A DNA stretch of 62,909 nt from a virus. Positions 1 to 8,764 of this stretch are shown one piece after another. Every line of letters starts with the position of its first letter. Position 1 is the first letter of the stretch. Made by a program: the position numbers and the translations under genes. The notes under the pieces are model-generated. The model saw only the letters and a program-made list of their open reading frames with translations, made no database searches and was not told the origin of the DNA. The stretch covers positions 1-62,909 of IMG/VR virus record IMGVR_UViG_3300025645_000072; one strand, written 5' to 3'.

Positions 1-156
1 TAGTAAAGTGGGTATTGGAAATAGCGCTCCTCAATCAAAACTACATATAGAAACAGGTAGTGGAGGTACTTACATTCCAAACTCAAATCACGATGATGTG
101 ACTATTGAAGGTAGTGGAAATATTGGATTACAATTATTTAGCCCTAATACTACTTA
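1..156 (+). repeat. Contig-end overlap, left copy
   Basis: Identical to 62754-62909 except for base 127 (A here, G in the other copy). The change is GGA/GGG, both Gly. It marks a circular assembly or a short terminal repeat. Confidence 0.95.
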
Positions 157-910
157 CCAGTATATCGCTTTCGGCGATCCTGATAGTGTTAACGCAGGCT
201 ATATAAGGTATCACCACGGAACCAACAAAATGGTGCTTAGAACAAATGGGGGTGATCGGTTGCATATAGACTCTTCTGGTAACGTTGGTATTGGTACTAG
301 CACAACTAGTCCATCGCATAAGCTAGAAGTTAGAGATGGAACTATTAGTGGGGAAATAGCTAAATTTTCTGCAATCGGTGCCACAGTTGTTATTGAATCA
401 TCTACAGCAGGTAATGCCAAGCTGTTTTTAAAACCAAATACTACTGGTTCAAAAAGAGCTGAATTTAGGGTTACAGACGCTAATGATTATGGTTTTTTAT
501 GGACAGCTGACACTAGCACTAATGGAACTGCTTATATGGAATTAGAAGCAAGTTCTACTGGGGGTGGAGATTTAACAGTAAAAGGAGATGTAATAGCTTA
601 CGGTTCGCCTTCTGATAAAAAATATAAAGAAAACATCAAGCCAATTGAAAGCGCTTTAGATAAAGCAATGAAACTTCAAGGTGTTACATTTGATTGGAAA
701 GATAATGATAGTATATTAGAAATAAAAAAAGATATAGGTTTTATAGCTCAAGATGTTCAAGAAGTGTTACCAGAACTAGTTAGAGAAAATAAAAAAGGAA
801 ATTTATCTTTAAGGTATCAAGGAATAACACCTATACTTTTAGAAGCTATAAAAGAACTAAAAGCTGAAATAGAGGAATTAAAGTTAAATAACTGTAATTG
901 TAATAAGTAA
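2..910 (+). CDS. Tail fibre/adhesin with S74 chaperone (3' part)
   Basis: This is the 3' part of a gene that begins at 62113 and crosses the contig junction; the frame is continuous and the joined product is 516 aa. Fibre repeats of the type GNVGIGTSTTSPSHKLEV occupy the middle. The C-terminus (about residues 415-516 of the joined protein) is a peptidase S74 intramolecular chaperone: the SDKKYKENI motif gives a Ser-Lys pair five residues apart (joined S418 and K423), followed by GVTFDWK, IGFIAQDVQEVLPELV and a terminal helix. In this family the domain trimerises the fibre and then cuts itself off. It is the only S74 domain in the fibre array. Its stop overlaps the next start (TAATG). Confidence 0.85.
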   Translation, partial: SKVGIGNSAPQSKLHIETGSGGTYIPNSNHDDVTIEGSGNIGLQLFSPNTTYQYIAFGDPDSVNAGYIRYHHGTNKMVLRTNGGDRLHIDSSGNVGIGTSTTSPSHKLEVRDGTISGEIAKFSAIGATVVIESSTAGNAKLFLKPNTTGSKRAEFRVTDANDYGFLWTADTSTNGTAYMELEASSTGGGDLTVKGDVIAYGSPSDKKYKENIKPIESALDKAMKLQGVTFDWKDNDSILEIKKDIGFIAQDVQEVLPELVRENKKGNLSLRYQGITPILLEAIKELKAEIEELKLNNCNCNK

Positions 911-1356
911 TGGCAATACCAACTTCAGGAGCATTATCTATGGAATCCATAGCGCAAGAGGCTTTATATGGTACTTGGGGATCAGGAACAATCACTGGTC
1001 CAATTTCTATGTACGATATGATAAATGGCGGAAACTCTCACGGTTCTGGTAATTCTTATCCAACTGTAAATACTGGGTGTACGCCAAATCCTGCAGATAG
1101 AGGTACATACAATTCTTTTACTATTTACGGTCCTGGAGGCAGTATTATAACATTATATACAACAGTAGCTTTAACAGCGGTAACAACAGGAACTATTATA
1201 TATAGCAGTGTAAGCGGAGCTATTTATACAGGTGGAGGTGGATTCATAGAAGGACCATCAGGAACAGTTTGGTTTGGAGGCACTTGTAATTGTCCTGCAA
1301 TATCAACAAACACAACAACAGGTGCAGTAACAGGAACTAGCTGTAGCTGCCCATAA
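910..1356 (+). CDS. Tail-associated protein, glycine-rich
   Basis: A 148-aa protein starting MAIPTSGALSMESIAQE. Phage tail-tip proteins often begin with a similar AIPxSGAxSxxxI motif. The rest is Gly/Thr/Ser-rich, with several cysteines near the end (TCNC, CSCP). It overlaps the stop of the fibre gene by one base and sits next to a second small protein of similar composition. A receptor-binding or fibre-tip role is inferred from position and composition only. Confidence 0.6.
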   Translation: MAIPTSGALSMESIAQEALYGTWGSGTITGPISMYDMINGGNSHGSGNSYPTVNTGCTPNPADRGTYNSFTIYGPGGSIITLYTTVALTAVTTGTIIYSSVSGAIYTGGGGFIEGPSGTVWFGGTCNCPAISTNTTTGAVTGTSCSCP

Positions 1357-1367
1357 AAGTATAAATT

Positions 1368-1685
1368 ATGCCTATAGCTTATCCATATAAATTTTCAGAC
1401 TGGTACGGTTATGATAAAGACTGTACAACAACAACATCGTTTAGTTCTGGCTCAGGGCAAGCAGACGCTAAGTTTATTTGTACTCAAACAGTTAACACAA
1501 CAAAATATCACGATGGCAGCGGCACCAACCCAACTACAGGAGACACTGTTTATGATAATGCTGCGGGAACAACAACAACTGGAAACGGGTATTACACAGT
1601 TGGAAGTGGCTCTAATATATTAGGTTATTATAGAATAACAGGAGGGAGTGGAGTTGTTGCAAGTGTCGGAATATGCTCTCCTTAA
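1368..1685 (+). CDS. Small tail-associated protein, Thr/Gly-rich
   Basis: A 105-aa protein starting MPIAYPYKFSDWYGYDKDC, then low-complexity Thr, Ser and Gly sequence with a C-terminal cysteine. It lies 11 bases after a similar Gly/Thr-rich gene and before a promoter, so it closes the fibre transcript. No family recognised; a minor tail-tip protein is the likeliest reading. Confidence 0.55.
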   Translation: MPIAYPYKFSDWYGYDKDCTTTTSFSSGSGQADAKFICTQTVNTTKYHDGSGTNPTTGDTVYDNAAGTTTTGNGYYTVGSGSNILGYYRITGGSGVVASVGICSP

Positions 1686-1702
1686 TGTATAATTAAAATT
1701 TG

Positions 1703-1710
1703 TATATTTG
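1703..1710 (+). promoter_or_regulatory. Bacteroidota-type -7 promoter element
   Basis: TATATTTG matches TAnnTTTG and lies 29 bases before the start at 1740. It is the centre of a perfect inverted repeat (TTTGTA, TATTTG, TACAAA; 1700-1717), which could be an operator. Confidence 0.6.
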
Positions 1711-1739
1711 TACAAATTAATTAATTTAAAAAAAAATCA

Positions 1740-2153
1740 ATGGCAATTATTTATAAATGGGATATCCCACAAATGAACGCTCACATTCAATCAGAAGGAC
1801 AAGATAATGTAATTTACACAGTGCATTACAGATATACTGGCTCTGAAGAGTCTGGAGGTAAAACGTATTCTTCAACAAACATAGGAACGCAAAGCTATAC
1901 GTATGTAGCAGGCGAGCCTTTTGTACCTTACGAAGATACAGAAGCTTTTGAGAACGTAGTTATCGGATGGTTAGAGGGATCATTGGATATTCCTGCAATT
2001 CAAGCTAATATATCTGCAAGTATAGAGTCTCAAATTACACCAGTAAATGAAGATTTGTATTTTACTTGGATGAATCCACAACCGCCTACCCCTCCTCCTG
2101 CTCCACCAGAGCCAGAAGCAGAAGAAGAAGCAGAAGTTGTTGACGATGAGTAA
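1740..2153 (+). CDS. Conserved phage protein with Pro/Glu-rich tail
   Basis: A 137-aa protein. Residues 1-115 read like a small beta-rich phage protein family found near tail genes (YKWDIPQMNAH, VHYRYTGSE, FVPYEDTEAFENVVIGWLEG), possibly DUF7936-like. The last 25 residues are proline-rich and then strongly acidic, ending VVDDE. It has its own promoter at 1703. Function unknown; a tail accessory protein is inferred from position. Confidence 0.6.
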   Translation: MAIIYKWDIPQMNAHIQSEGQDNVIYTVHYRYTGSEESGGKTYSSTNIGTQSYTYVAGEPFVPYEDTEAFENVVIGWLEGSLDIPAIQANISASIESQITPVNEDLYFTWMNPQPPTPPPAPPEPEAEEEAEVVDDE

Positions 2154-2164
2154 ATAATATTTAT

Positions 2165-2172
2165 TATATTTG
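2165..2172 (+). promoter_or_regulatory. Bacteroidota-type -7 promoter element
   Basis: TATATTTG lies 29 bases before the start at 2202, the same spacing as the promoter at 1703. The pre-start sequence (TAATCTAAA repeated twice) has no Shine-Dalgarno site. Confidence 0.6.
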
Positions 2173-2201
2173 TATATAAATTTAATCTAAAATAATCTAA
2201 A

Positions 2202-2459
2202 ATGTCAAAAAACTTAACAAAAGAAGAGTTAGAAAATTTACAAGCTCTTAATCAAGAATTTACTCAAGTAAAATTAAAATTAGCTGATTCAGTTTATCAA
2301 CAAGTTTTGTTTACTAAAGATTTGGACTCTATAAGAGAAAAATTTTCTTCAGTAGAAAAAGAATTAGCAGACAAGTACGGAGCTAATTCAGTAATTGATT
2401 TAGCAACTGGGTTAGTAAAAGATGCTGAAGAAGTAAAAAAAGAAAACAATAAAGAGTAA
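2202..2459 (+). CDS. Small coiled-coil protein
   Basis: An 85-aa, highly charged protein. Residues 5-60 form a heptad-like coiled coil (LTKEELENLQALNQEF), then KYGANSVIDLATGLV and a charged end. Similar small helical proteins sit near fibre genes of marine phages, but no function is established. It is transcribed from the promoter at 2165 with the structural genes that follow. Confidence 0.55.
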   Translation: MSKNLTKEELENLQALNQEFTQVKLKLADSVYQQVLFTKDLDSIREKFSSVEKELADKYGANSVIDLATGLVKDAEEVKKENNKE

Positions 2460-2471
2460 ATAATAATATTT

Positions 2472-2984
2472 ATGGCAAGAATTAGCAACACATCATCATA
2501 TCCAATAATAGCTCCAGATGGTGCCGATTATTTTATATTGACTGATGCTGAAAATGACAACGCAACAAAAAACTGTTCTATAAGTAACCTACAATCTTAT
2601 TTAGGTGTAGATACAGTTAAAGTTAGTGTATCGGTTTCAGCAGCTAATTTGCAAGTGTTATCTACTCCATATACTATTGTAGCCTCACCTGGTGCGGGTT
2701 ATACTTATGATATTACAAATGTTTCTGTTTTTATGGATTTTAATTCGGTAGTATTTGACTTTTCGTCTGATGCTAGTTTAAAAATAGGATCTTATGTTGC
2801 TGGTACAATACCTCAATCAATATTAAATTCAGCATCAGATATAGTATATAAAATTCAGCCTGTTAGCGGTATATTAGCTGCTGACACACCGATAACCTTA
2901 TCAGGTGGAAATGCTACAACTGGAGACGGTACTCTTTACATAAATATTACTTACAGAAAATTAAAATTAGACTCTACTTTTTAA
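2472..2984 (+). CDS. Virion accessory protein, fibre-type N-terminus
   Basis: A 170-aa beta-rich protein. Its start (MARISNTSSYPIIAPDGADYFILTD, then ATKNCSISNLQSYLG) has the same layout as the start of the tail protein at 52013: MARI, a D..I.xD turn, then ATKN and a helix. This looks like a shared attachment module at the head of Bacteroidota phage tail proteins. Residues 55-165 are a beta-sandwich-like domain ending in YINITYRKLKL. A role as a small tail or decoration protein is inferred. Confidence 0.55.
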   Translation: MARISNTSSYPIIAPDGADYFILTDAENDNATKNCSISNLQSYLGVDTVKVSVSVSAANLQVLSTPYTIVASPGAGYTYDITNVSVFMDFNSVVFDFSSDASLKIGSYVAGTIPQSILNSASDIVYKIQPVSGILAADTPITLSGGNATTGDGTLYINITYRKLKLDSTF

Positions 2985-2988
2985 TTAA

Positions 2989-3213
2989 ATGGACATAAGG
3001 AAAATTTCTATAGGGGCAGACTATAAGTCTAGTGCTATGCATTATATAGCTGGACAGGAAGTTCTTGGAGGAAATTATAAAATCCATTTAATACAAAAAG
3101 ATGTTAACTTAGATTCTTATAAAATCTGGATTGAAAAATCTAATGAGATTTTATTATGGAAAGAATTTAATTCTAATATTCCAATTTCAATCGAATATAA
3201 TATAAATTTCTAA
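2989..3213 (+). CDS. Hypothetical phage protein
   Basis: A 74-aa protein (MDIRKISIGADYKSSAMHY, YKIHLIQKD, ILLWKEFN, PISIEYNINF). The regular hydrophobic alternation suggests a small beta domain. The stop TAA overlaps the next ATG, so it is probably translated together with the GroES-like gene. No function recognised. Confidence 0.5.
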   Translation: MDIRKISIGADYKSSAMHYIAGQEVLGGNYKIHLIQKDVNLDSYKIWIEKSNEILLWKEFNSNIPISIEYNINF

Positions 3214-3776
3214 TGAAGTCACCTTTTTATTTCATTGTAGAACCACACAATGGAAGAAGGTATGATAATATTAAAAAGATAGGGGATATGAACTTAATAA
3301 TGAGTTCGTCCAAAGAAGATCATACCGTTTCCAATAGGTTTGCAAAAGTTATTAGTACCCCCATAAACTACAAGGGAGAAATTATTCCAGGAGATATTTT
3401 ACTGGTTCATCATAATGTTTTTAAATTTTATAATGATATAAAAGGTCGTCAAAAAAGCGGTAAAAGTTTTTTTAAAGACAATTTATTTTTTATAGAAGAA
3501 GATCAATTTTTTATGTTCAAACATAAAAATAAATGGAAATGTCATTCTAAATATGTAATGATTAAACCAATATTAAAAAAAGATTCTTATATTAAAGGTT
3601 CTAATACAGAAGAACCACTAACTGGTATTATAAAATATATAAATTCTGAACTATTAGAAAAAGGATTAAAAGAAGGTGACACTGTATGTTTTGAGCCTGA
3701 AAGCGAATATCCTTTTATTGTAGAAGAAGAAAAATTATACAGAATGTTTACCAACAATATAGTGATGGTTTTATAG
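3213..3776 (+). CDS. Tandem GroES-like (co-chaperonin fold) protein, predicted
   Basis: A 187-aa protein whose two halves each follow the GroES barrel pattern. First half: FYFIVEP, then RFAKVISTP, IIPGDILLVHHNVFKF and FFIEEDQFFMF. Second half: YVMIKPI, then TGIIKYI, LKEGDTVCFEP and LYRMFTNNIVMVL. This matches the GroES order of a first strand ending in K/EP, G+V, (x)GD.V.F, then a final I..V strand. It differs from the single-barrel GroES at 48835, which sits beside groEL. Its position just before the terminase genes suggests a virion-assembly role. The fold is inferred from sequence pattern; co-chaperonin activity is not shown. Confidence 0.5.
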   Translation: MKSPFYFIVEPHNGRRYDNIKKIGDMNLIMSSSKEDHTVSNRFAKVISTPINYKGEIIPGDILLVHHNVFKFYNDIKGRQKSGKSFFKDNLFFIEEDQFFMFKHKNKWKCHSKYVMIKPILKKDSYIKGSNTEEPLTGIIKYINSELLEKGLKEGDTVCFEPESEYPFIVEEEKLYRMFTNNIVMVL

Positions 3777-3777
3777 T

Positions 3778-4053
3778 ATGGATGTTAAAGAAATAAAATT
3801 ACAAATAATAAAAGCAGGTGAAAAAGCTGTTATGCAACTTATAAAGGTTGCTGAAGAACATATTATTAAATACGGAGAAGATGATGAGTTAGCTGCTGAT
3901 AAATTAAAAAATGCAGCAGCCACAAAAAAGCTAGCAATATTTGATGCTTTTGAAATATTAACTAGAATAGAGGAAGAAAAAAACTTAATAGAAGGAATAA
4001 GTAAACCAAGTAATAATACATCTCAAGGATTTGCAGAAAGAAGATCAAAATAG
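3778..4053 (+). CDS. Possible small terminase subunit
   Basis: A 91-aa, largely helical protein (residues 1-75), with AADKLKNAAATKKLAIFDAF in the middle, placed directly before the large terminase. Small terminase subunits usually sit here and are helical, but no helix-turn-helix is clear, so the assignment rests on position. Its end overlaps the terminase frame by 23 bases, and the terminase lacks an ATG, so coupled translation or a +1 frameshift are both possible. Confidence 0.45.
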   Translation: MDVKEIKLQIIKAGEKAVMQLIKVAEEHIIKYGEDDELAADKLKNAAATKKLAIFDAFEILTRIEEEKNLIEGISKPSNNTSQGFAERRSK

Positions 4054-6277
4054 CTTATATGTAAATTTACCTAACTACATACCAAAAAGTATTGTTACAA
4101 ATAAAAACAAAGCTAAAAACTGGGAGTATGGGTACAATGAAAAATATAATGTTATTGTTATATCTAAAAATGGAAAAATAGGAGATGTTATTTCTATAAA
4201 CGGACTGGCAATTGCCTTGCCTGAAAAACCAAAGAAAATATATAAAAGGTCTGAAACTAAATCAGAACAATACTGGGAGTCTTTTAACGTTCCTTCTTTG
4301 CTAAAAAAAATACCAACAATATTTCAATGGAATCAAACCTCACCTAATTTTAAAAATCAGTGGGTAGAATATATTGAGTCGGAGTTTGATAAAAGAGATG
4401 AAGGTTTTTGGTTTATGAATAATGGTAAACCTACTTATATTACTGGCTCTCATTATATGTACTTGCAGTGGACTAAAATTGATATTGGATTACCAGATTT
4501 TAGGGAAGCAAATAGAATTTTTTATATTTATTGGGAAGCCTGTAAAGCAGACAAAAGAAGTTTTGGCATATGTTATTTAAAAATTAGACGTTCTGGATTC
4601 TCATATATGGGTAGTGAAGAATGTGCTAATATAGCTACAATATCTAAAGATTCTAGAATAGGTATTTTATCTAAAACAGGAGCTGATGCAAAAAAAATGT
4701 TTACAGATAAAGTGGTCCCTATATCTAACAATTATCCTTTCTTTTTTAAACCAGTGCAAGATGGTATGGACAAGCCTAAAACAGAATTAGCTTATCGTGT
4801 ACCAGCCTCTAAGATTACTAAAAAAAATATGTATGAAGAGGATGAAAAACAAATAGAAGGATTAGATACAACTATTGACTGGAAAAATACAGGAGATAAC
4901 TCTTATGATGGTGAAAAATTAAAACTACTTGTTCACGATGAAAGTGGTAAGTGGGAAAAACCAAGTAATATTTTAAATAACTGGAGGGTAACAAAAACTT
5001 GTTTACGATTAGGTAGCAAGATTATAGGAAAGTGTATGATGGGATCTACATCTAACGCATTAGATAAAGGTGGTAACAACTTTAAAAAACTATATAACGA
5101 TTCTTCAACAAATCAAAGAAACTCAAATGGTCAAACTAAAAGCGGGTTATATTCACTTTTTGTCCCAATGGAGTATAATATGGAGGGGTTTATAGATATA
5201 TATGGTATGCCAGTTTTAGAAAACCCAAAATTACCCAAGCTGGGTATTGATGGGGAAATGATTACTAAAGGTGCTATTACCTATTGGCAGAATGAGGTAG
5301 ACTCTTTAAAAAATGATGCAGATGCGTTAAATGAATTTTATAGACAATTTCCAAGAACAGAGTCACACGCATTTAGAGATGAAAGTAAACAGTCTTTGTT
5401 TAACTTAACAAAAATATATCAGCAAATAGATTACAATGATTCTTTAATAAAAGACAGATTTTTAACTAGAGGTAATTTTAGTTGGAAGAATGGAATTAAA
5501 GATGGAGAAGTTTTATGGAGTCCAGATACTAGAGGTAGGTTTTTAATTTCTTGGACGCCTAAAAAACAATTGCAAAATAATAGTTATATTAAGAACGGCA
5601 GAAAATACCCAGGTAATGATCATATAGGTGCATTTGGTTGTGATAGTTATGACATATCAGGAACTGTAGGTGGTGGAGGATCTAATGGCGCTCTTCACGG
5701 AGTTACTAGGTTTAATATGGATGATGCTCCTAGTAATGAGTTTTTTTTAGAATATGTGGCTCGTCCTCAAACTGCTGAAATTTTTTTTGAAGAAGTATTA
5801 ATGGCTTGTGTTTTTTATGGTATGCCTATTTTAGTTGAAAATAATAAACCTAGATTATTATATCATTTTAAAAATAGAGGTTATAGAGGCTATAGTATTA
5901 ATAGACCTGATAAAGCATATAATAAATTATCTAGAACTGAAAAAGAACTAGGAGGTATACCAAATTCAAGCGAAGATGTTAAACAATCTCACGCTGCGTC
6001 TATAGAGTCTTACATAGAAAAATATGTAGGAATTGATTTTAGTGGAGATTATAGAGACCCTGATTTAATTGGAAATATGTATTTTAGTCGTACTTTAGAG
6101 GATTGGGCAAGGTTTGATATTAACAATAGAACTAAGTTTGATGCAACTATTAGTTCTGGGTTAGCATTAATGGCTATACAAAAGCATTTGTATCAAGCCG
6201 TTAAAAAAGAGTCAAAAATAAAGTTTAACTTTGCAAGATATGACAATAAGGGAAGTTACAGCAAAATTATAAGGTAA
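4031..6277 (+). CDS. terL: Terminase large subunit
   Basis: A 748-aa packaging motor. After YITGSHYMYLQWTKI, an ATPase core begins with the Walker A-like ICYLKIRRSGFS (about 180-191). Walker B is KLLVHDE (298-304, catalytic Glu 304), and GSTSNALDKGG is the coupling motif. The nuclease half starts near residue 535 (IGAFGCDSYD), with later acidic residues in ILVENNKPR and TKFDATISS. The look is of the large crAss-like or marine flavophage terminases rather than T7 or lambda. The only possible start before the conserved region is TTG at 4031; the next in-frame ATG would remove about 128 conserved residues. Confidence 0.88.
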   Translation: MQKEDQNSLYVNLPNYIPKSIVTNKNKAKNWEYGYNEKYNVIVISKNGKIGDVISINGLAIALPEKPKKIYKRSETKSEQYWESFNVPSLLKKIPTIFQWNQTSPNFKNQWVEYIESEFDKRDEGFWFMNNGKPTYITGSHYMYLQWTKIDIGLPDFREANRIFYIYWEACKADKRSFGICYLKIRRSGFSYMGSEECANIATISKDSRIGILSKTGADAKKMFTDKVVPISNNYPFFFKPVQDGMDKPKTELAYRVPASKITKKNMYEEDEKQIEGLDTTIDWKNTGDNSYDGEKLKLLVHDESGKWEKPSNILNNWRVTKTCLRLGSKIIGKCMMGSTSNALDKGGNNFKKLYNDSSTNQRNSNGQTKSGLYSLFVPMEYNMEGFIDIYGMPVLENPKLPKLGIDGEMITKGAITYWQNEVDSLKNDADALNEFYRQFPRTESHAFRDESKQSLFNLTKIYQQIDYNDSLIKDRFLTRGNFSWKNGIKDGEVLWSPDTRGRFLISWTPKKQLQNNSYIKNGRKYPGNDHIGAFGCDSYDISGTVGGGGSNGALHGVTRFNMDDAPSNEFFLEYVARPQTAEIFFEEVLMACVFYGMPILVENNKPRLLYHFKNRGYRGYSINRPDKAYNKLSRTEKELGGIPNSSEDVKQSHAASIESYIEKYVGIDFSGDYRDPDLIGNMYFSRTLEDWARFDINNRTKFDATISSGLALMAIQKHLYQAVKKESKIKFNFARYDNKGSYSKIIR

Positions 6278-8713
6278 ATGCAAGATGTAAAAATAGACAT
6301 TAATCCTATGGGTTTTCCAAGTCAGTTCGTTTCTGATTCAACAAAGAAAACTCTAGAGTTTGGATTACAAATAGGGCAAGCCATACAGTACGAGTGGTTT
6401 AGAAAAGACGGAAACACAAATAGATTTTATAATCAATGGGGTGACTTTCATAGACTAAGACTTTATGCTAGAGGCGAACAGTCTGTATCTAAGTATAAAA
6501 ACGAATTAGCAGTAGATGGTGATTTAAGTTACTTAAACCTTGACTGGACTCCTGTACCTATAATACCAAAGTTTGTAGATATTGTTGTTAATGGAATGTC
6601 AGATAGGATATTTCAAGTAAAAGCATATGCACAAGATGCTATGTCTATGGATAGAAGAAATGAGTATCAGCGTATGATAGCTGCTGATATGGCTTCTAAA
6701 GAATTAATTACTCAAGTAAATAAAGATTTTGATGTTAATGCTTTTTCTAGTAATGTAGATGAGCTACCTAACGATAGTGAGGAGCTAGCTTTACATATGC
6801 AGATGAAGTATAAGCCATCAATAGAAATAGCAGAAGAAGAAGCTATAAATACTGTATTCGAAGAAAATAGGTATTTAGAAATTAAAAGACGTTTAGATTA
6901 CGATCAAACAGTTTTAGGTATATCTGTAGCTAGACATTCTTTTTTACCTGGTGATGGAATAAAGATAGATTATGTTGATCCAGCTAATTTAGTTTATAGC
7001 TATACTGAAGATCCTCATTTTAAAGATTGTTTTTATTGGGGTGAAATTAAAACACTACCAATAATTGAGTTAAAGAAAATAGATCCAACTCTTACTAAAG
7101 AGGATATGGAAGAAATTTCTAAATACAGTCAAAGCTGGTATGATTATCACAATACATCTCAGTTTTATAATAATAGCTTATTTAGTAAAGATAGTGCTAC
7201 TGTTTTGTTTTTTAATTACAAAACCACAAACACATTTACTTACAAAAAGAAAATTAATAATGTAGGTGCTGAAAAGGTTATTGAAAAAACAGATGATTTT
7301 AATCCTTCTGTTGAAATGATGGAAGAGGGGAAATTTAAAAAAGTTTCAAAAACTATTGATGTATGGTATGAGGGAGTTATGATTATGGGAACTAACATTA
7401 TGCTAAAGTGGGAGATGGCAGAAAATATGGCACGACCACAATCAGCTAGTCAAAATGTATATCCAGAATATATAGCTTGCGCTCCTAGAATGTATAAAGG
7501 TGTTGTTGAATCTTTAGTAAGACGTATGATTACGTTTGCTGATTTGATTCAGATTACACATTTAAAATTACAACAAGTATTATCTAAGGTTGTCCCTGAT
7601 GGTGTTTTTATAGATGCTGATGGATTAAACGAAGTTGACCTTGGTAATGGAGCTGCTTATAATCCAGAGGATGCATTGAGAATGTATTTTCAAACAGGTT
7701 CTGTTATAGGTAGGAGCTATACTCAAGATGGAGATTATAATCAAGCTAAAGTTCCAATTCAACAATTAACAGCTAGTTCTGGTCAATCTAAAATACAAAG
7801 TTTAATAGGTACATATAACCATTATTTAAATATGATGAGAGATGTTTCAGGATTAAATGAAGCTAGAGACGGATCCTTACCAGATGAAAACTCATTAGTA
7901 GGATTACAGAAAATGGCTGCATTAAATAGTAATACAGCTACAAGACATATTTTGCAAGCAGGTTTAAGTATTACTCAAAATTTAGCAACTGCATTATCAT
8001 CAAGAATAGCTGATGTTTTAGAATATGCTGACTTTAGAGAAGAATTCATAAATCAAATTGGTAAATACAATGTATCTGTATTAAATGAAATAACAAATTT
8101 ATATTTAAGTGATTTTGGTATTTTTATAGAGGTAACTCCTGATGAAGAAGAAAAGGCTATGTTGGAAAAAAATATTCAAATGGCATTACAAAGAGACTCT
8201 ATAAATTTAGAAGATGCAATTGATATTAGGGAAATTAAAAATTTAAAGGTTGCAAATCAAGTTCTTAAATTAAAAAGAAAAAGAAAACAAGAAGCTGAAG
8301 AAAAAGCAAAAGCAGCTGCAGCTCAACAACAAGCTCAAATAAATCAACAATCTCAGCAAATGGCAGCACAAGCAGCTATGCAAAAACTGCAAGCAGAGAC
8401 TCAAGCAAAAGTTCAGTTACAGCAAAGTGATATGCAGTTCCAAGTACAAAAAATGCAAGGAGAAGCTTCTATTAAGTCAGAGTTAATGAAATTAGAGTTT
8501 GACTTACAGATGAAACTTAAAGGAGTTGAGGTCGAAGCAATGTCTAAAAGAGAGGATCAAAGAGAAACTGCAAAAGCTGAGAGAATAAGTCAAGCAAATA
8601 CTGAACAATCAAAATTAATACAACAACGTAAAAATAATTTAGCTCCAGTTAATTTCGAATCTAAGGAAGATAGCTTAGATGGTTTTGATTTAGCGGAGTT
8701 TGAACCAAGATAA
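6278..8713 (+). CDS. Portal protein
   Basis: An 811-aa protein starting at the base after the terminase stop. The first 560 residues contain the portal pattern: an N-terminal region around the tail-proximal clip, YVDPANLVYSYTEDPHF, a stem-like helix region (RRMITFADLIQITHLKLQQV), and SGLNEARDGSLPDENSLVGL, which resembles the portal crown/loop region of large podoviruses. The C-terminal 150 residues are a Gln/Ala/Lys-rich coiled coil (660-770), as in the long barrel of crAss-like portals. Large size and order (terminase, portal, scaffold, capsid) support the call. Confidence 0.8.
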   Translation: MQDVKIDINPMGFPSQFVSDSTKKTLEFGLQIGQAIQYEWFRKDGNTNRFYNQWGDFHRLRLYARGEQSVSKYKNELAVDGDLSYLNLDWTPVPIIPKFVDIVVNGMSDRIFQVKAYAQDAMSMDRRNEYQRMIAADMASKELITQVNKDFDVNAFSSNVDELPNDSEELALHMQMKYKPSIEIAEEEAINTVFEENRYLEIKRRLDYDQTVLGISVARHSFLPGDGIKIDYVDPANLVYSYTEDPHFKDCFYWGEIKTLPIIELKKIDPTLTKEDMEEISKYSQSWYDYHNTSQFYNNSLFSKDSATVLFFNYKTTNTFTYKKKINNVGAEKVIEKTDDFNPSVEMMEEGKFKKVSKTIDVWYEGVMIMGTNIMLKWEMAENMARPQSASQNVYPEYIACAPRMYKGVVESLVRRMITFADLIQITHLKLQQVLSKVVPDGVFIDADGLNEVDLGNGAAYNPEDALRMYFQTGSVIGRSYTQDGDYNQAKVPIQQLTASSGQSKIQSLIGTYNHYLNMMRDVSGLNEARDGSLPDENSLVGLQKMAALNSNTATRHILQAGLSITQNLATALSSRIADVLEYADFREEFINQIGKYNVSVLNEITNLYLSDFGIFIEVTPDEEEKAMLEKNIQMALQRDSINLEDAIDIREIKNLKVANQVLKLKRKRKQEAEEKAKAAAAQQQAQINQQSQQMAAQAAMQKLQAETQAKVQLQQSDMQFQVQKMQGEASIKSELMKLEFDLQMKLKGVEVEAMSKREDQRETAKAERISQANTEQSKLIQQRKNNLAPVNFESKEDSLDGFDLAEFEPR

Positions 8714-8741
8714 ATATTAAAAAATATATTTAAATAAATGT

Positions 8742-8749
8742 TAACTTTA
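8742..8749 (+). promoter_or_regulatory. Weak candidate promoter before scaffold and capsid genes
   Basis: TAACTTTA differs from TAnnTTTG at the last base and lies in the only gap (51 bases) between portal and scaffold. Spacing to the start at 8765 is 15 bases. A dedicated promoter for scaffold and capsid would be logical, but the match is imperfect. Confidence 0.3.
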
Positions 8750-8764
8750 CAAAAATAAAATCAA

